From: Spongiibacteraceae bacterium
GTDB lineage: Bacteria; Pseudomonadota; Gammaproteobacteria; Pseudomonadales; Dasaniaceae
Direction of reading: 5' to 3'
Assembly (NCBI GenBank): GCA_028280715.1
Contig: JANQLG010000014.1
Coordinates: 1-64,000, forward strand
Length of the DNA stretch: 64,000 nt
Both the position numbers and the translations under genes were made by a program. Under the pieces are notes generated by a model that was not told where the DNA came from, ran no database searches, and saw nothing but the letters and a program-made list of their open reading frames with translations. Positions 18,698-34,702 of this stretch are shown here, in pieces (position 1 is the first letter of the stretch; each line of letters starts with the position of its first letter).

Positions 18698-19422
18698 TGC
18701 GCATCAATCGTATTTTCACTAACTCTGACATCCAGGCAAATTCGTCAGTAACTCTCGATGAAAAAGCGAGCCATCATCTAAGTAAAGTTTTGCGCCAAAA
18801 AGTGGGCGCAAAACTTATTGTTTTTAATGGCGACGGATTACAGTATCAGGCAACCATTGAGGCCATCCAAAAAAAATCTGTACTTGTAACAACTGAAACA
18901 GCAGAAACCCAGGATCGAGAATCGCCGTTAAAAATCCATTTAGGCATTGCCATCTCGAAAGGTGACCGCATGGATTGGGTGATGCAGAAAACCACGGAGC
19001 TGGGCATTGCAATCATCACACCGCTATTCAGTGAACGCACCGAAGTGAAATTAAAAGGCGAAAGACTGGAAAAAAAATTACAGCACTGGCGACAAATTTG
19101 TGTCAGCGCCTGCGAGCAATGTGGTCGCAATCAATTGCCACAATTAAATCCACTGCAAAATATTGATGACTGGGTAAATACTGTTAACGCTAATAAAAAG
19201 TTTGTATTGCATCATCGCAGTGAAAAAAATTTAGACCCTCAACAAAAGTACGACAGCATTGCATTACTTATTGGACCAGAAGGAGGGCTGAGCGAAGCTG
19301 AAATTGCTTTCGCTTATAACAATCAATTTGAGCCTTTATGTCTTGGACCGAGAGTGATGAGAACAGAAACTGCCCCACTGGCAGCAATTGCTATTATGCA
19401 AAACCTGTGGGGTGACCTGTAA
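18697..19422 (+). CDS. rsmE: 16S rRNA m3U1498 methyltransferase
   Basis: A 241-residue SPOUT-class methyltransferase that methylates U1498 of 16S rRNA. The N-terminal PUA-like part (HHLSKVLRQKVGAKLIVFNG) and the knotted SAM-binding C-terminus (LLIGPEGGLSEAEI; CLGPRVMRTETAPLAA) are diagnostic. Its ATG overlaps the stop of a 14-codon leader ORF, and translation probably depends on it. It is 61 bases beyond metF on the same strand and converges on chpC. Confidence 0.95.
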   Translation: MRINRIFTNSDIQANSSVTLDEKASHHLSKVLRQKVGAKLIVFNGDGLQYQATIEAIQKKSVLVTTETAETQDRESPLKIHLGIAISKGDRMDWVMQKTTELGIAIITPLFSERTEVKLKGERLEKKLQHWRQICVSACEQCGRNQLPQLNPLQNIDDWVNTVNANKKFVLHHRSEKNLDPQQKYDSIALLIGPEGGLSEAEIAFAYNNQFEPLCLGPRVMRTETAPLAAIAIMQNLWGDL

Positions 19423-19459
19423 GATTTTTCAAAAAAACGATCAAATAACCTATTAAGTT

Positions 19460-19933
19460 TTATAACAAATCAACAACTGCCTGCTGAATAAAATCAACAT
19501 TGGGAATGGCTGCTCTCTCACCGCTGACCAATACTCTGGCCGTTTCAGCAGGGCCCACACTATTTTCTTCATCATTGACCAATTCATCGGACATAACACG
19601 CATTAATCTCGGCATACCTTCGGCAACAATGCCACAAAAAGGCAATCTCATACTATCAACCAAACCATTTAGCACAGCAATACGACGATTACGGCTTTGA
19701 CTGACAAAGGCCTCTTCATTAATTGCCTCATAGGAAACCAGTGGCACCATTTGGTTACGCCAGGGGAACATTCCCAAATACCAATTGGGCGCATCCTCTG
19801 GTGACTCGGGCTCTACATAGGGAATCACTTCGGCCACAGTCACGTTGGGTAGAACTAATTGTTTCCCGTTAACAGGGATAAGCAATGTCGCCACTTCATT
19901 AACTGTACCCGTTGTTTGTATGTCTGTTTTCAT
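19460..19933 (-). CDS. chpC: CheW-like adaptor ChpC of the Pil-Chp system
   Basis: A 157-residue CheW-domain protein. PVNGKQLVLPNVTVAEVIPY and WYLGMFPWRNQMVPLVSYE match CheW-like adaptors that link receptors to the histidine kinase. It is the last gene of pilGHIJK-chpABC, the position of chpC in Pseudomonas. The ATG at 19933 has GAGG 7 bases upstream. The chpD and chpE genes found next in P. aeruginosa are absent; rsmE converges instead. Confidence 0.85.
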   Translation of the reverse strand: MKTDIQTTGTVNEVATLLIPVNGKQLVLPNVTVAEVIPYVEPESPEDAPNWYLGMFPWRNQMVPLVSYEAINEEAFVSQSRNRRIAVLNGLVDSMRLPFCGIVAEGMPRLMRVMSDELVNDEENSVGPAETARVLVSGERAAIPNVDFIQQAVVDLL

Positions 19934-19970
19934 CAAACTACCTCAACTCACTATTCTGAGAATTGTGCTG

Positions 19971-20969
19971 TTATCCTTTTACGGCCGATTGCTTATCAGC
20001 TATTGGTGATACTTCCTGCAACTGTTTTGCAAGCTCAACCGCCAATTGTTCAGGCGAGCCCTGAAAACTCACACACCCCGTACTCAAAGCTGCGTTCGGC
20101 ATATCCGCACTTAAGCAGGTTTCAGGCGCCTGCACCCACACTTTACTGCCACAGGCTTTCGCCACACGACAACCCACTTCTCCATCATTACACAGGCCGC
20201 TAAAAATAATGACACCCAGCCTACTCCGGTAAATTCTCGCCAAGTCCGAAATAACCTGATCCAGTACCGGTTGATATTGCCCCTGCCACGACCTTCGTGT
20301 ACCAACAACATGCCCACGAGAAGAAAATCGCAATTGCCTGTCCACCGGCACTACTGCCACTTCACCTGCACACAATTTGTATTCACTGGTTATCAAATGT
20401 ATGGCGTAGGAATGATTACCGCCAATACCCTTCGTTAAAAAACGCTCAAAATTCTGTTCTATATGCTGGCCGTATACCATCGCCAACGGTAAACCTTCTG
20501 GCAAGGCTTGTAAAAATTCTCTCACCGCATCGGGCCCGCCAAATGAAGCCGCCAACACCCAAACTTGCGAAAAATTTTCTCGCGTGTTTTTTAAAACTTC
20601 TTCATGTTGATACTCACGCGGGATTGCCACCAGTTCTAATTTTTCTAACAGGCGCCGATGCCAGCGCTGATACGCTTCAACCTCATTGACATTGGGCACA
20701 TGTTCATTAACCAACAAAGGTAATTCACAATGTTCGGATAATACTTCCAGGACTTGCTGAGCATCGCTATCATCAACATCAATTAACCAGGCATCGTGGT
20801 GAATGTCTGTGCAACTATCTTGTTCTTCTTCAAAGCGCTTAATTAACTCACTTGATGTCAGTGTGAAGGATGGCTCATAGCCAGATTCTACTAATACCTG
20901 CCTCAGTATTTGACGATTACAATCGCTATTGGTCACCAATCCAATTTTGGGGTTATACGTTTTATCCAC
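19971..20969 (-). CDS. chpB: CheB-like methylesterase ChpB
   Basis: A 332-residue protein with a degenerate receiver-like N-terminus (about 1-120, no complete phospho-acceptor triad evident) and a CheB catalytic domain. The Ser-His-Asp triad is visible near Ser142 (VLAASFGGPDA), His169 (YGQHIEQNF) and Asp262 (GLCNDGEVG). It should remove methyl groups added to PilJ by PilK, resetting sensitivity of the twitching pathway. It starts 17 bases after chpA ends. Confidence 0.88.
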   Translation of the reverse strand: MDKTYNPKIGLVTNSDCNRQILRQVLVESGYEPSFTLTSSELIKRFEEEQDSCTDIHHDAWLIDVDDSDAQQVLEVLSEHCELPLLVNEHVPNVNEVEAYQRWHRRLLEKLELVAIPREYQHEEVLKNTRENFSQVWVLAASFGGPDAVREFLQALPEGLPLAMVYGQHIEQNFERFLTKGIGGNHSYAIHLITSEYKLCAGEVAVVPVDRQLRFSSRGHVVGTRRSWQGQYQPVLDQVISDLARIYRSRLGVIIFSGLCNDGEVGCRVAKACGSKVWVQAPETCLSADMPNAALSTGCVSFQGSPEQLAVELAKQLQEVSPIADKQSAVKG

Positions 20970-20986
20970 AACAACGTACGCAACTG

Positions 20987-27247
<6,261 letters not shown>

Positions 27248-27282
27248 ATTTTCAGACCTTTTTCATCTTCACTAAAGCACCA

Positions 27283-28146
27283 TTAACTATTTTGTGCTTT
27301 TATGTATGCTTGCACAGATTCATCCGCTGTCCGTTTCATCTGACTGTGCTGCCATCCACTCGCTTCACCTGACGCCACCATCAATAAGCCACCTGGCTTT
27401 AGGTAGTGTACTAATGTATCAAGCACTTGCTTTTGTCTGTCACGCTGAAAATACACCAGCACATTCTGACAAAAAATCACATCCATCGTTAATCGAGGCA
27501 CGTCCTTGAGTTCCAGAATGTTTCCCTGCACAAAACATAATTTTCGCTGCAGCTCCGTCGACACTTGATAGTATCGGTTAGCCACTGGCTTAAAATATTT
27601 TGTTTTCGTCTCTGGCGCCAAAGTCTCAATTTTTCGTGCTGAATATTTTCCTTCCTTCGCTACCGCCAATGCCGTAGCACTGATATCGGTTGCAACTACA
27701 CCTAAAAAAATCTTTGCTGTCAGGTAATCAATAATATCGGTTGCGGCTATTGCTAAAGAGTATGGCTCTTCACCTGTTGAGCAACCAACACTCCATATAT
27801 CCAGCGTATAATCCTGAGCCTTTTGTTCGCTAGAGATCAAATCCACTAAATAATTTTTCAAAACAGCATAGGCATTGGGTTCTCGAAAAAAACTGGTTTC
27901 TTTTACTGAAACTCTATCAACTAGTTTTGTCCATTCGCCGACACCTTCTGGAATAGCACTGACCTGCTGAAAGTACTGATCATAATCGTCAATACCTATT
28001 TCTCGCATTCTTTGATTAAGCCCAGATTGCAAAATCGATTTGTGCTGTGAAAAATTAATTCCTGTTCTCTGTTCTAGTAAATTTTGCCATCGCTCGTACT
28101 GTTCTTCGGTCAGAGCTGGCGTTGTCTTAAAAGACCACAGCGACAT
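27283..28146 (-). CDS. pilK: CheR-type chemoreceptor methyltransferase PilK
   Basis: A 287-residue SAM-dependent methyltransferase of the CheR family. The N-terminal all-alpha domain (about 15-75) precedes the catalytic domain with RVSVKETSFFREPNA, the SAM motif WSVGCSTGEEPYSLAI, GVVATDIS and FCQNVLVYF. It should methylate glutamates on PilJ. It lies between pilJ and chpA, as in Pseudomonas, with 35 bases to chpA. Confidence 0.93.
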   Translation of the reverse strand: MSLWSFKTTPALTEEQYERWQNLLEQRTGINFSQHKSILQSGLNQRMREIGIDDYDQYFQQVSAIPEGVGEWTKLVDRVSVKETSFFREPNAYAVLKNYLVDLISSEQKAQDYTLDIWSVGCSTGEEPYSLAIAATDIIDYLTAKIFLGVVATDISATALAVAKEGKYSARKIETLAPETKTKYFKPVANRYYQVSTELQRKLCFVQGNILELKDVPRLTMDVIFCQNVLVYFQRDRQKQVLDTLVHYLKPGGLLMVASGEASGWQHSQMKRTADESVQAYIKAQNS

Positions 28147-28208
28147 CGCCCGTCTACCTCCGCTCCCGATAAATAACCAGCAAACGAATCTACTGTTTTA
28201 CTCGCCAT

Positions 28209-30323
28209 TTATTCGCCAACGGCTATAGCAATGGTTTCGTCATCGTCATCAACAACATCTTCAGCTTGCACATCTTCTTCAAATTCAAGCTCATCTTCTT
28301 CCTCGGGCAGTTTGAAGCCCGCTACCGACTCACGTAATTCGTTAGCCATATCAGCCAGGTTACCGATCGACTGTGCTGTAGCTGTGGTACCAGAAGAAGT
28401 TTGCGAGGTAATTTCCTGAATAACATTCATCGTATTCGAGATGTGACCTGCAGATGATGCCTGTTGGCGCGCCGCGTTCGAAATGTTTTGGATCAATTCC
28501 GCCAGTTCCTGCGATACCTTCTCGATTTCTTCCAGTGCCGTACCCGCGTCTTGCGCCAGGCGAGCACCACGCACCACCTCGGCAGTGGTTTGTTCCATCG
28601 AGATTACCGCTTCATTGGTATCCGACTGGATGGTTTTAACCAGCGCCTCAATCTGCTTGGTCGCAGCAGAAGAACGTTCCGCAAGGCGCTGAACCTCATC
28701 CGCAACCACCGCGAAACCCCGACCGGCGTCACCCGCCATCGATGCCTGGATGGCAGCGTTAAGTGCGAGGATGTTGGTTTGGTCGGCGATGTCATTAATC
28801 AACGATACGATATCCCCGATCTCCTGTGACGATTCACCGAGTCGCTTAATTCGTTTCGAAGTTTCCTGAATCTGCTCACGGATGTTATCCATGCCGTTGA
28901 TGGTGTTCTGTACCACTTCCGCGCCAGTGTTGGCGATGGCCACCGAGCGCTCCGCAACGCCCGCTGATTCAGATGCGTTTGACGATACCTGGTCGATGGT
29001 CACCGCCATCTCGTTAACCGCCGCCGATGCCCCGGCAATTTCCTGCGCCTGGTGTTCTGATGCTTCAGCTAAATGCAATGCAGTGTTCTGGGTTTCCTGT
29101 GCCGCAGAAGATACCTTCACCGCTGTATCGTTTATCTGCGATACCAGTATCCGCAATTGGTCGATGGTGAAATTAATCGAGTCAGCGATTGCACCAGTGA
29201 AATCTTCGGTTACTGTCGCGGTAGTGGTCAAGTCACCATCCGCAAGGTCCGCCAGCTCATCAAGTAAACGCAGGATCGCGTTTTGGTTACGCTCGTTGGT
29301 TTCTGCAGTTTCTCTCAAGCGGAATTGGGTATTGCGGAAAGTCTGGATACCGATCATAACCAAAGACAAAATCGATAAACCGATTGGGAATAATGTGGTC
29401 GTCGCCGTGATGGGACGCTCGGTTTCCAGTTCGTTGATTTGCTCTGCCAATGAAGTTGTTGCTTCCATTACCTGTGGTGAGTTAACCACGATGCTTTCCG
29501 CCGCCTGACTCGCTGCCAGCAGATCAGGTGATGCCTGGAAGATTTCATCAACCGACTCACTCACGTATTGATAAAGATCGTTAATTTGTTCCAGCGAGGC
29601 GCGGGCATCTCTGTCGGTAACGCGTGAGATATTCATTACCTGGTTACCCTGCAGCATTCCATTCAACACCGAACCGAAGGTACTGGCATCAATGTTAAAT
29701 TCATCCGCTGCCGTACTAGCCGACTCTTCACCCTGCAACATTTTGTCGACGTTACGTGCAATACGCTCGGCTAACCAGGCTTGGCGCTGTGCTACCGCAA
29801 CCTGGTCAGAGGGTGCGCGGTTATCCAGCAATATTTCCACTACGTTTTCATATTCCGCCTGTAATTCAGGAATCGATTCGTTAAGCGTCTTTGCCACCTC
29901 GTGCAAGAACAGAATCCGAACCCGGTTATCTACGATGATTACCGAGGCATCATCCACCTTTCGCCAAACACTATCCAAGGCCGACAGTTCTTCTCCTACC
30001 AAACCCGATGCCGACGGAAGATCTGTTGCGCCATTCTGCAGCTGATTGAGTGACTGGTTAAACTGGCTACGCGACCTGGCCAACTGATCGAAGGCTTCCG
30101 CCTCTCCGGCTGTTGCCAAGCGAGAGCTGGTGGCAATCTGTTGCGACAGAACCCTCAACTCACCCGTTAGCTCTAGATAGCGGGTATCGTAACCAGCATC
30201 TCGCAACACGATGTATGCATTGATACCTGTACCGATAAACCCCAGCACCATCAATATTAAGAAAAAGCTAATCGCTCTGTTAGTAGGCAGCCTGACCGCT
30301 GGCCCTTGTGTTTTAGCATTCAT
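28209..30323 (-). CDS. pilJ: type IV pilus chemoreceptor PilJ
   Basis: A 704-residue methyl-accepting chemotaxis protein. A first membrane helix (about 18-37), a helical periplasmic domain, a second helix (about 303-325) and a cytoplasmic HAMP-like and coiled-coil signalling domain are visible. The signalling hairpin tip contains [20 protein letters not shown], then [18 protein letters not shown]. Length is close to the P. aeruginosa receptor (about 680 residues). It feeds surface or pilus signals to ChpA through PilI. The C-terminus is strongly acidic. Confidence 0.95.
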   Translation of the reverse strand: MNAKTQGPAVRLPTNRAISFFLILMVLGFIGTGINAYIVLRDAGYDTRYLELTGELRVLSQQIATSSRLATAGEAEAFDQLARSRSQFNQSLNQLQNGATDLPSASGLVGEELSALDSVWRKVDDASVIIVDNRVRILFLHEVAKTLNESIPELQAEYENVVEILLDNRAPSDQVAVAQRQAWLAERIARNVDKMLQGEESASTAADEFNIDASTFGSVLNGMLQGNQVMNISRVTDRDARASLEQINDLYQYVSESVDEIFQASPDLLAASQAAESIVVNSPQVMEATTSLAEQINELETERPITATTTLFPIGLSILSLVMIGIQTFRNTQFRLRETAETNERNQNAILRLLDELADLADGDLTTTATVTEDFTGAIADSINFTIDQLRILVSQINDTAVKVSSAAQETQNTALHLAEASEHQAQEIAGASAAVNEMAVTIDQVSSNASESAGVAERSVAIANTGAEVVQNTINGMDNIREQIQETSKRIKRLGESSQEIGDIVSLINDIADQTNILALNAAIQASMAGDAGRGFAVVADEVQRLAERSSAATKQIEALVKTIQSDTNEAVISMEQTTAEVVRGARLAQDAGTALEEIEKVSQELAELIQNISNAARQQASSAGHISNTMNVIQEITSQTSSGTTATAQSIGNLADMANELRESVAGFKLPEEEDELEFEEDVQAEDVVDDDDETIAIAVGE

Positions 30324-30393
30324 GCCCGGGACTCCCCGTTAATTGTGTTAACAACTCAAAGTTACTACTGTGTTTTGCGAAAGTGCGCCCAGC

Positions 30394-30930
30394 CTAGCTG
30401 GCCGCTGCATTAAAAAATTCTGCGTTTTGCGCCAGTTTAAATGGACTGAATACAGACCAAACCAAACCATTGTGGTGGTAAGATCCCGATAAAAAGGGTT
30501 TCAATTTCTCAACTTCTTCAGGCACGCCTTCACTGAAAGCGTCGACGGGTATGTGCTGCATACCAAACACTTCTGACACAATTAAGCCGGTGTACAAATC
30601 ACCCAGCTCCATCGCCAACACCCGTCGTTGTTTACGAGACCCCAGACTTCCACCAAAAAAACTTTCCAAATCAATCAATGGCAATAATCGACCACGAACA
30701 TTGGAAACGCCTTTAACCCAAGACTGCACACCGGGTAACCGGGTTGAGGTAGGCTGCGCTAAAATTTCGGCAACTTCGCCCATTGGTGCAACAAAGTACT
30801 GTCCTGCCAGTTTAAATCCGATACCCGACCAATGAGGTTTAATATCGACCTGCGCAGGCAACCCTTTAGCATTAAGAACGCTCCGCTCCGCGATATCAAT
30901 CAATGCAGCAAAAGGGTCAGAGTTACTCAT
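30394..30930 (-). CDS. pilI: CheW-like adaptor PilI
   Basis: A 178-residue CheW-domain protein coupling PilJ to ChpA; IGFKLAGQYFVAPMGEVAEI and GVSNVRGRLLPLIDLESFFG are typical of the family. The frame is open to 30984, but the ATG at 30930 gives the P. aeruginosa length and lies 10 bases beyond the pilH stop; a GGAG overlapping that stop is a plausible ribosome-binding site, which suggests translational coupling to pilH. Confidence 0.92.
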   Translation of the reverse strand: MSNSDPFAALIDIAERSVLNAKGLPAQVDIKPHWSGIGFKLAGQYFVAPMGEVAEILAQPTSTRLPGVQSWVKGVSNVRGRLLPLIDLESFFGGSLGSRKQRRVLAMELGDLYTGLIVSEVFGMQHIPVDAFSEGVPEEVEKLKPFLSGSYHHNGLVWSVFSPFKLAQNAEFFNAAAS

Positions 30931-30940
30931 AATCAGCCAG

Positions 30941-31303
30941 TTACTCCAGCACTTCATCGATGGCGTTAAGTAAAACTGGACCATCTACCGGTTTAGTCAG
31001 ATAGCCTTTGGCACCCTGACGCTGTCCCCATAGGCGATCCGTTTCCTGATCTTTGGTTGTGACGATAATAACGGGGATATGGCTGGTCTGATCGTGTTTG
31101 CTGAGCTGGCGAGTGGCCTGAAAACCATTCAAACCGGGCATGACAATGTCCATCAATACAACGTCGGGCAGTGTTTCCTTTGCTTTGGCAACACCTTCTT
31201 CACCGCTCTCTGCAGTTAGCACTTCATGCCCGTGTTTACTTAAAATGGTCGACATTTTATGCGTTTCGGTCGGCGAATCATCGACGATTAACACTCTAGC
31301 CAT
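30941..31303 (-). CDS. pilH: response regulator PilH
   Basis: A 120-residue stand-alone receiver domain: the acidic pair in LIVDDSPTE, the phospho-Asp in VVLMDIVMPGLNGFQA, Thr and Lys in VTTKDQETD and LTKPVD. Sequence and position second in the operon identify it as PilH, the regulator linked to pilus retraction. It is 92 bases downstream of pilG and nearly touches pilI. Confidence 0.95.
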   Translation of the reverse strand: MARVLIVDDSPTETHKMSTILSKHGHEVLTAESGEEGVAKAKETLPDVVLMDIVMPGLNGFQATRQLSKHDQTSHIPVIIVTTKDQETDRLWGQRQGAKGYLTKPVDGPVLLNAIDEVLE

Positions 31304-31395
31304 AATTCCTCCACATCAACGGCACAATGAAACTGCACCTTTATTTATTGTTATGTATGAAAGGGTCAATCTTTCAAAAAATGACCCCAAAAAAT

Positions 31396-31785
31396 TTAAT
31401 GCGCTTCACTCACATGCGACTGAATTGCACCCAGTAATTCATTCTTGCTAAACGGCTTAGTGAGGTACTCATCAGAACCTACAATTCGGCCCTTAGCTTT
31501 ATCGAACAAGCCATCCTTGCTCGACAGCATAATCACCGGGGTTTGCTTGAATTCGCTATTGTTCTTGATCAATGCACAGGTCTGATAGCCATCAAGGCGT
31601 GGCATCATAATATCGACAAAAATAATATCCGGTTTGTTATCGGCAATTTTGGCCAGTGCATCAAAGCCGTCAGTGGCTGTTACTACTTCGCAGCCCACTT
31701 TTTTAAGCAATGTCTCCGCGGTACGACGAATGGTTTTACTGTCGTCGATCACCATCACTTTCAAATCTTCAAAATTACCATCCAT
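31396..31785 (-). CDS. pilG: response regulator PilG
   Basis: A 129-residue stand-alone receiver with VMVIDDSKTIRRTAETLLKK, phospho-Asp in FVDIMMPRLDGYQTC, and SSKDGLFDKAKGRIVGS and LTKPFSK at the output face. It is very close to P. aeruginosa PilG, which promotes pilus extension and raises cAMP. It is the first gene of the Pil-Chp operon; the promoter must lie in the 326-base gap before gshB. Confidence 0.96.
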   Translation of the reverse strand: MDGNFEDLKVMVIDDSKTIRRTAETLLKKVGCEVVTATDGFDALAKIADNKPDIIFVDIMMPRLDGYQTCALIKNNSEFKQTPVIMLSSKDGLFDKAKGRIVGSDEYLTKPFSKNELLGAIQSHVSEAH

Positions 31786-32111
31786 ACCGTCGGCCTTATC
31801 TATTAAAACTTAACCCATCTATGACAAGCATCGCTCAGACAATCGCAAAGCGCACTTGTAAATATTTAACACAGCTTCAAGGAGTTATCTATAACCCTCA
31901 GATAAATATAGTAAAACTGCCTTTTATCTCCTGCCCAAAGTCTTGCTTTGTCATCAAGGGCGTCGTAACGTATGGCGGCTGCCTTTATTTTCAACAAGCC
32001 AGCTAATCATGCATCAGCTTAACTATAAGTCTGAACAACTAGTATAGAAGCCGAATGTCATATAGCCCAATCCAAACTATGAGAAATCGCTAACAAGTTT
32101 TTAAAAACATT
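31786..32111. other. 326-bp divergent intergenic region pilG / gshB
   Basis: The region should hold the promoters of the Pil-Chp operon (minus) and gshB (plus). It is AT-rich with stop codons in all frames over most of its length; one plus-strand frame crosses it but lacks a ribosome-binding site and starts inside pilG, so I do not call it. No hairpin terminator or recognised operator was found. Confidence 0.6.
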
Positions 32112-33080
32112 ATGAAAAATGCTTCTTCAATTCGCCTCGGCGTAGTCATGGACCCCATTGAGTCCATAAATTTTAAGAAAGACACCACTCTGGCCATGTT
32201 GTGGGCTGCCAGCGATAAGGATTGGTCTATTAGCTATATGCGGCAACAGGATCTTTACCAGGCGGGGGGGGAACCTCGTGCCAAGGTGAGGCCTTTAAAG
32301 GTATTTAATAATAGTCAGCATTATTATGAGCTTGGCACTATCGAAGATATAGGCCTTGATCAGCTCGATGTCATTCTGATGCGCAAGGATCCCCCCTTTG
32401 ACCAGGAATTCATTTACACCACCTACATTCTCGAGGCTGCGGAAAGAAAAGGAACTCTTATCGTTAATAAACCGCAGAGCCTCAGGGACTGCAATGAGAA
32501 GATGTTCGCCACCCAATTCCCGGAGTGCTGCCCCCCCTTGCTGGTGAGCCGCGATCTGGACTTGCTCAGGGAGTTTCATGACAGCCATAACGATGTCATC
32601 TATAAGCCGCTTGACGGCATGGGTGGAAAATCCATCTTTAGAGTCAAAGAAGATGCCAATAATTTGGGTGTTATTCTCGAAACGCTAACTCATTTTGGCA
32701 GCAATATGATCATGGCGCAGCGCTATCTGCCGGAGATTGCCGATGGCGATAAACGCATACTATTGATTGATGGCGAGCCGGTCGATTATTGCCTTGCTAG
32801 AATTCCCTCTCAAGGGGAAACCCGAGGCAACCTGGCAGCAGGTGGCACGGGTCGTGCGCAACCGCTGAGCGAGCGAGATCGCTGGATTGCGAACCAGGTC
32901 GGACCTGTTGTTAAAGAAAAGGGGTTATTATTTGTCGGGCTCGATGTTATCGGTGACTACCTTACAGAGATTAATGTCACCAGCCCAACCTGCGTACGAG
33001 AAATTGATGATCAGTACGGAACCAATATCGCCAAACAGCTGTTAGACTGTATAGAAAGCAAATTACGCCAAAAAGTCTAA
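32112..33080 (+). CDS. gshB: glutathione synthetase
   Basis: A 322-residue ATP-grasp ligase joining gamma-glutamylcysteine and glycine. GVVMDPIESINFKKDTT at the N-terminus, ATP-grasp segments YKPLDGMGGKSIFR and LIDGEPVDYCLARIP, the glycine-rich RGNLAAGGTGRAQPLS and the metal-binding INVTSPTC are all present. There is no clear Shine-Dalgarno sequence. It heads gshB-tonB-yqgE-ruvX on the plus strand, the arrangement found in pseudomonads next to pilG. Confidence 0.96.
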   Translation: MKNASSIRLGVVMDPIESINFKKDTTLAMLWAASDKDWSISYMRQQDLYQAGGEPRAKVRPLKVFNNSQHYYELGTIEDIGLDQLDVILMRKDPPFDQEFIYTTYILEAAERKGTLIVNKPQSLRDCNEKMFATQFPECCPPLLVSRDLDLLREFHDSHNDVIYKPLDGMGGKSIFRVKEDANNLGVILETLTHFGSNMIMAQRYLPEIADGDKRILLIDGEPVDYCLARIPSQGETRGNLAAGGTGRAQPLSERDRWIANQVGPVVKEKGLLFVGLDVIGDYLTEINVTSPTCVREIDDQYGTNIAKQLLDCIESKLRQKV

Positions 33081-33140
33081 ACTGGTAGGCAACTGGGCAG
33101 AAACTAACTCTAAAACCGGCTATCAGAGAATTTTTCCGCA

Positions 33141-34037
33141 ATGGCCACAGCGGCAACTATTTTTAGCGCTTCACTGCAAAATGAGCTCAATCACGACCGC
33201 TTGGGCTTCGCTTTCTGTCTGGCTTTAGCCTTACACGCGGCATTCATTCTAGGCATTAGCTTTAATAAAGAAGATCGCTCTGCAGCCGCTCCCAGGCTAG
33301 AAATCACCCTTGCCCAGCACACCAGCCAACAAGCGCCAGATGAGGCTGATTTTCTTGCCCAAAATAACCAGCTAGGCAGTGGTACGCTGGAAGAAAAAGC
33401 CATGCTAACAACGCAGGAACAGGCTGCTTTCAAGGATAACCAAATTCAGGAGGTAATACCTCAGCAACAGATGAGTCGCCAACAGGAACAACTTTCGGCC
33501 ACACTATTGTCGACAATCACTGACAGCGAACAACGGGTGCTTCAATCGTTAAAAGATTCGGACCTTGAATCTAATACTGGCAATGAAAACAATGACTTAA
33601 CTGCCATTGAGCGCAGTCAGGAGATTGCCAGCCTGGAAGCCAAGCTGGATATCCAGCGCCAGGCCTATGCCAAACGGCCCCGTATCCGGCGCTTAACCTC
33701 TGTAGCGACCAAAAGCTCTGATGATGCGCTTTATCTACACAACTGGCGCACCAAAATTGAGGCTATCGGCAACCAGAATTATCCGGCCAAAGCACGACAG
33801 CAGAGTATTTATGGCGATTTGCGTTTAGTAGTTTCGCTATTACCCAACGGTGATGTACATCAGGTTAAGATTCTGGAGTCTTCTGGCCACAAGATACTTG
33901 ACCAGGCAGCAATACGAATCGTTCATCTAGCAGCGCCTTATGCTCCCTTTCCCCAGAAAATGAAACAAAAGGTCGATGTCCTGGAAATCATCCGCACCTG
34001 GCGCTTCCATAAGGATCGTTTGACGTCCAGCACCTAA
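33141..34037 (+). CDS. TonB-family energy transducer (TonB3-like)
   Basis: A 298-residue inner-membrane protein: a cytoplasmic N-terminus of about 20 residues, one membrane helix (about 22-40, LGFAFCLALALHAAFILGI), a long Gln/Glu-rich periplasmic linker without the usual Pro-Lys repeats, and a C-terminal TonB domain (about 200-290; YPAKARQQSIYGDLRLVV, then VKILESSGHKILDQAA). In P. aeruginosa the TonB-like protein at this locus (TonB3) is needed for twitching motility, and the location between gshB and the pil genes supports the same kind here. No exbB or exbD is adjacent. Confidence 0.88.
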   Translation: MATAATIFSASLQNELNHDRLGFAFCLALALHAAFILGISFNKEDRSAAAPRLEITLAQHTSQQAPDEADFLAQNNQLGSGTLEEKAMLTTQEQAAFKDNQIQEVIPQQQMSRQQEQLSATLLSTITDSEQRVLQSLKDSDLESNTGNENNDLTAIERSQEIASLEAKLDIQRQAYAKRPRIRRLTSVATKSSDDALYLHNWRTKIEAIGNQNYPAKARQQSIYGDLRLVVSLLPNGDVHQVKILESSGHKILDQAAIRIVHLAAPYAPFPQKMKQKVDVLEIIRTWRFHKDRLTSST

Positions 34038-34123
34038 TCATTCCCCTTCAAATTGTGCTCAATTGCAATTTTTAATTGATTTTTACTCTTGCTATACCTG
34101 CCATAGGCCCCAATAATGAGTAT

Positions 34124-34699
34124 ATGGATACGCAAGATAGTACTTTCAGTAGCTTTAAAGACCATTTTCTGATTGCTATGCCTACAATCAGTGACGGTAT
34201 TTTTGCCAATAGCGTGACCTATATTTGCGAGCACAGCGATCAGGGAGCAATGGGTATCGTTATTAACCATCCTCTGGATCTTCGCCTGGACGAAATTTTT
34301 CAACATTTGGAAATAGAAGACGTCCAGCACCCGCATGAAGAACATATTTTGGCTGGCGGCCCTGTACACATGGACAGAGGGTTCGTTTTGCACCGCAACA
34401 CACCCAAAAATTGGGACTCAACCTTACAGGTATCCGATCAAATTTCGCTGACTACCTCTCAAGATATTCTCAATGCTATCGCTCATGATGAAGGACCAGA
34501 TGAAAGCCTGGTGGCCTTAGGTTATGCCGGCTGGGGAGCTGGTCAGCTAGAAATGGAATTGGCTGATAACGCCTGGCTAACAGCGCCAGCTGACAGCGAT
34601 ATTATTTTCAAAACACCAGTTGAGCAGCGCGCAAAGGCAGCAGCGGCCAAACTAGGCGTCAATCTTTCACTGATTGCACCTCAGTCAGGGCACGCCTAA
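34124..34699 (+). CDS. yqgE: YqgE/AlgH family protein (UPF0301)
   Basis: A 191-residue conserved protein of unknown biochemical role, called AlgH in pseudomonads. Diagnostic segments are LIAMPTISDGIFANSVTYIC, MGIVINHPLDL, GGPVHMDRGFVLH and GYAGWGAGQLEMEL. The frame is open upstream to 34076; the ATG at 34124 gives the family N-terminus. The stop is only 3 bases from the ruvX start, so the two are co-translated. Confidence 0.94.
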   Translation: MDTQDSTFSSFKDHFLIAMPTISDGIFANSVTYICEHSDQGAMGIVINHPLDLRLDEIFQHLEIEDVQHPHEEHILAGGPVHMDRGFVLHRNTPKNWDSTLQVSDQISLTTSQDILNAIAHDEGPDESLVALGYAGWGAGQLEMELADNAWLTAPADSDIIFKTPVEQRAKAAAAKLGVNLSLIAPQSGHA

Positions 34700-34702
34700 T
34701 CA

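Noticed and set aside
31710..32006. A 98-codon plus-strand ORF across the pilG/gshB gap
   Set aside because: It starts inside pilG antisense, has no Shine-Dalgarno sequence, and its composition is not protein-like.
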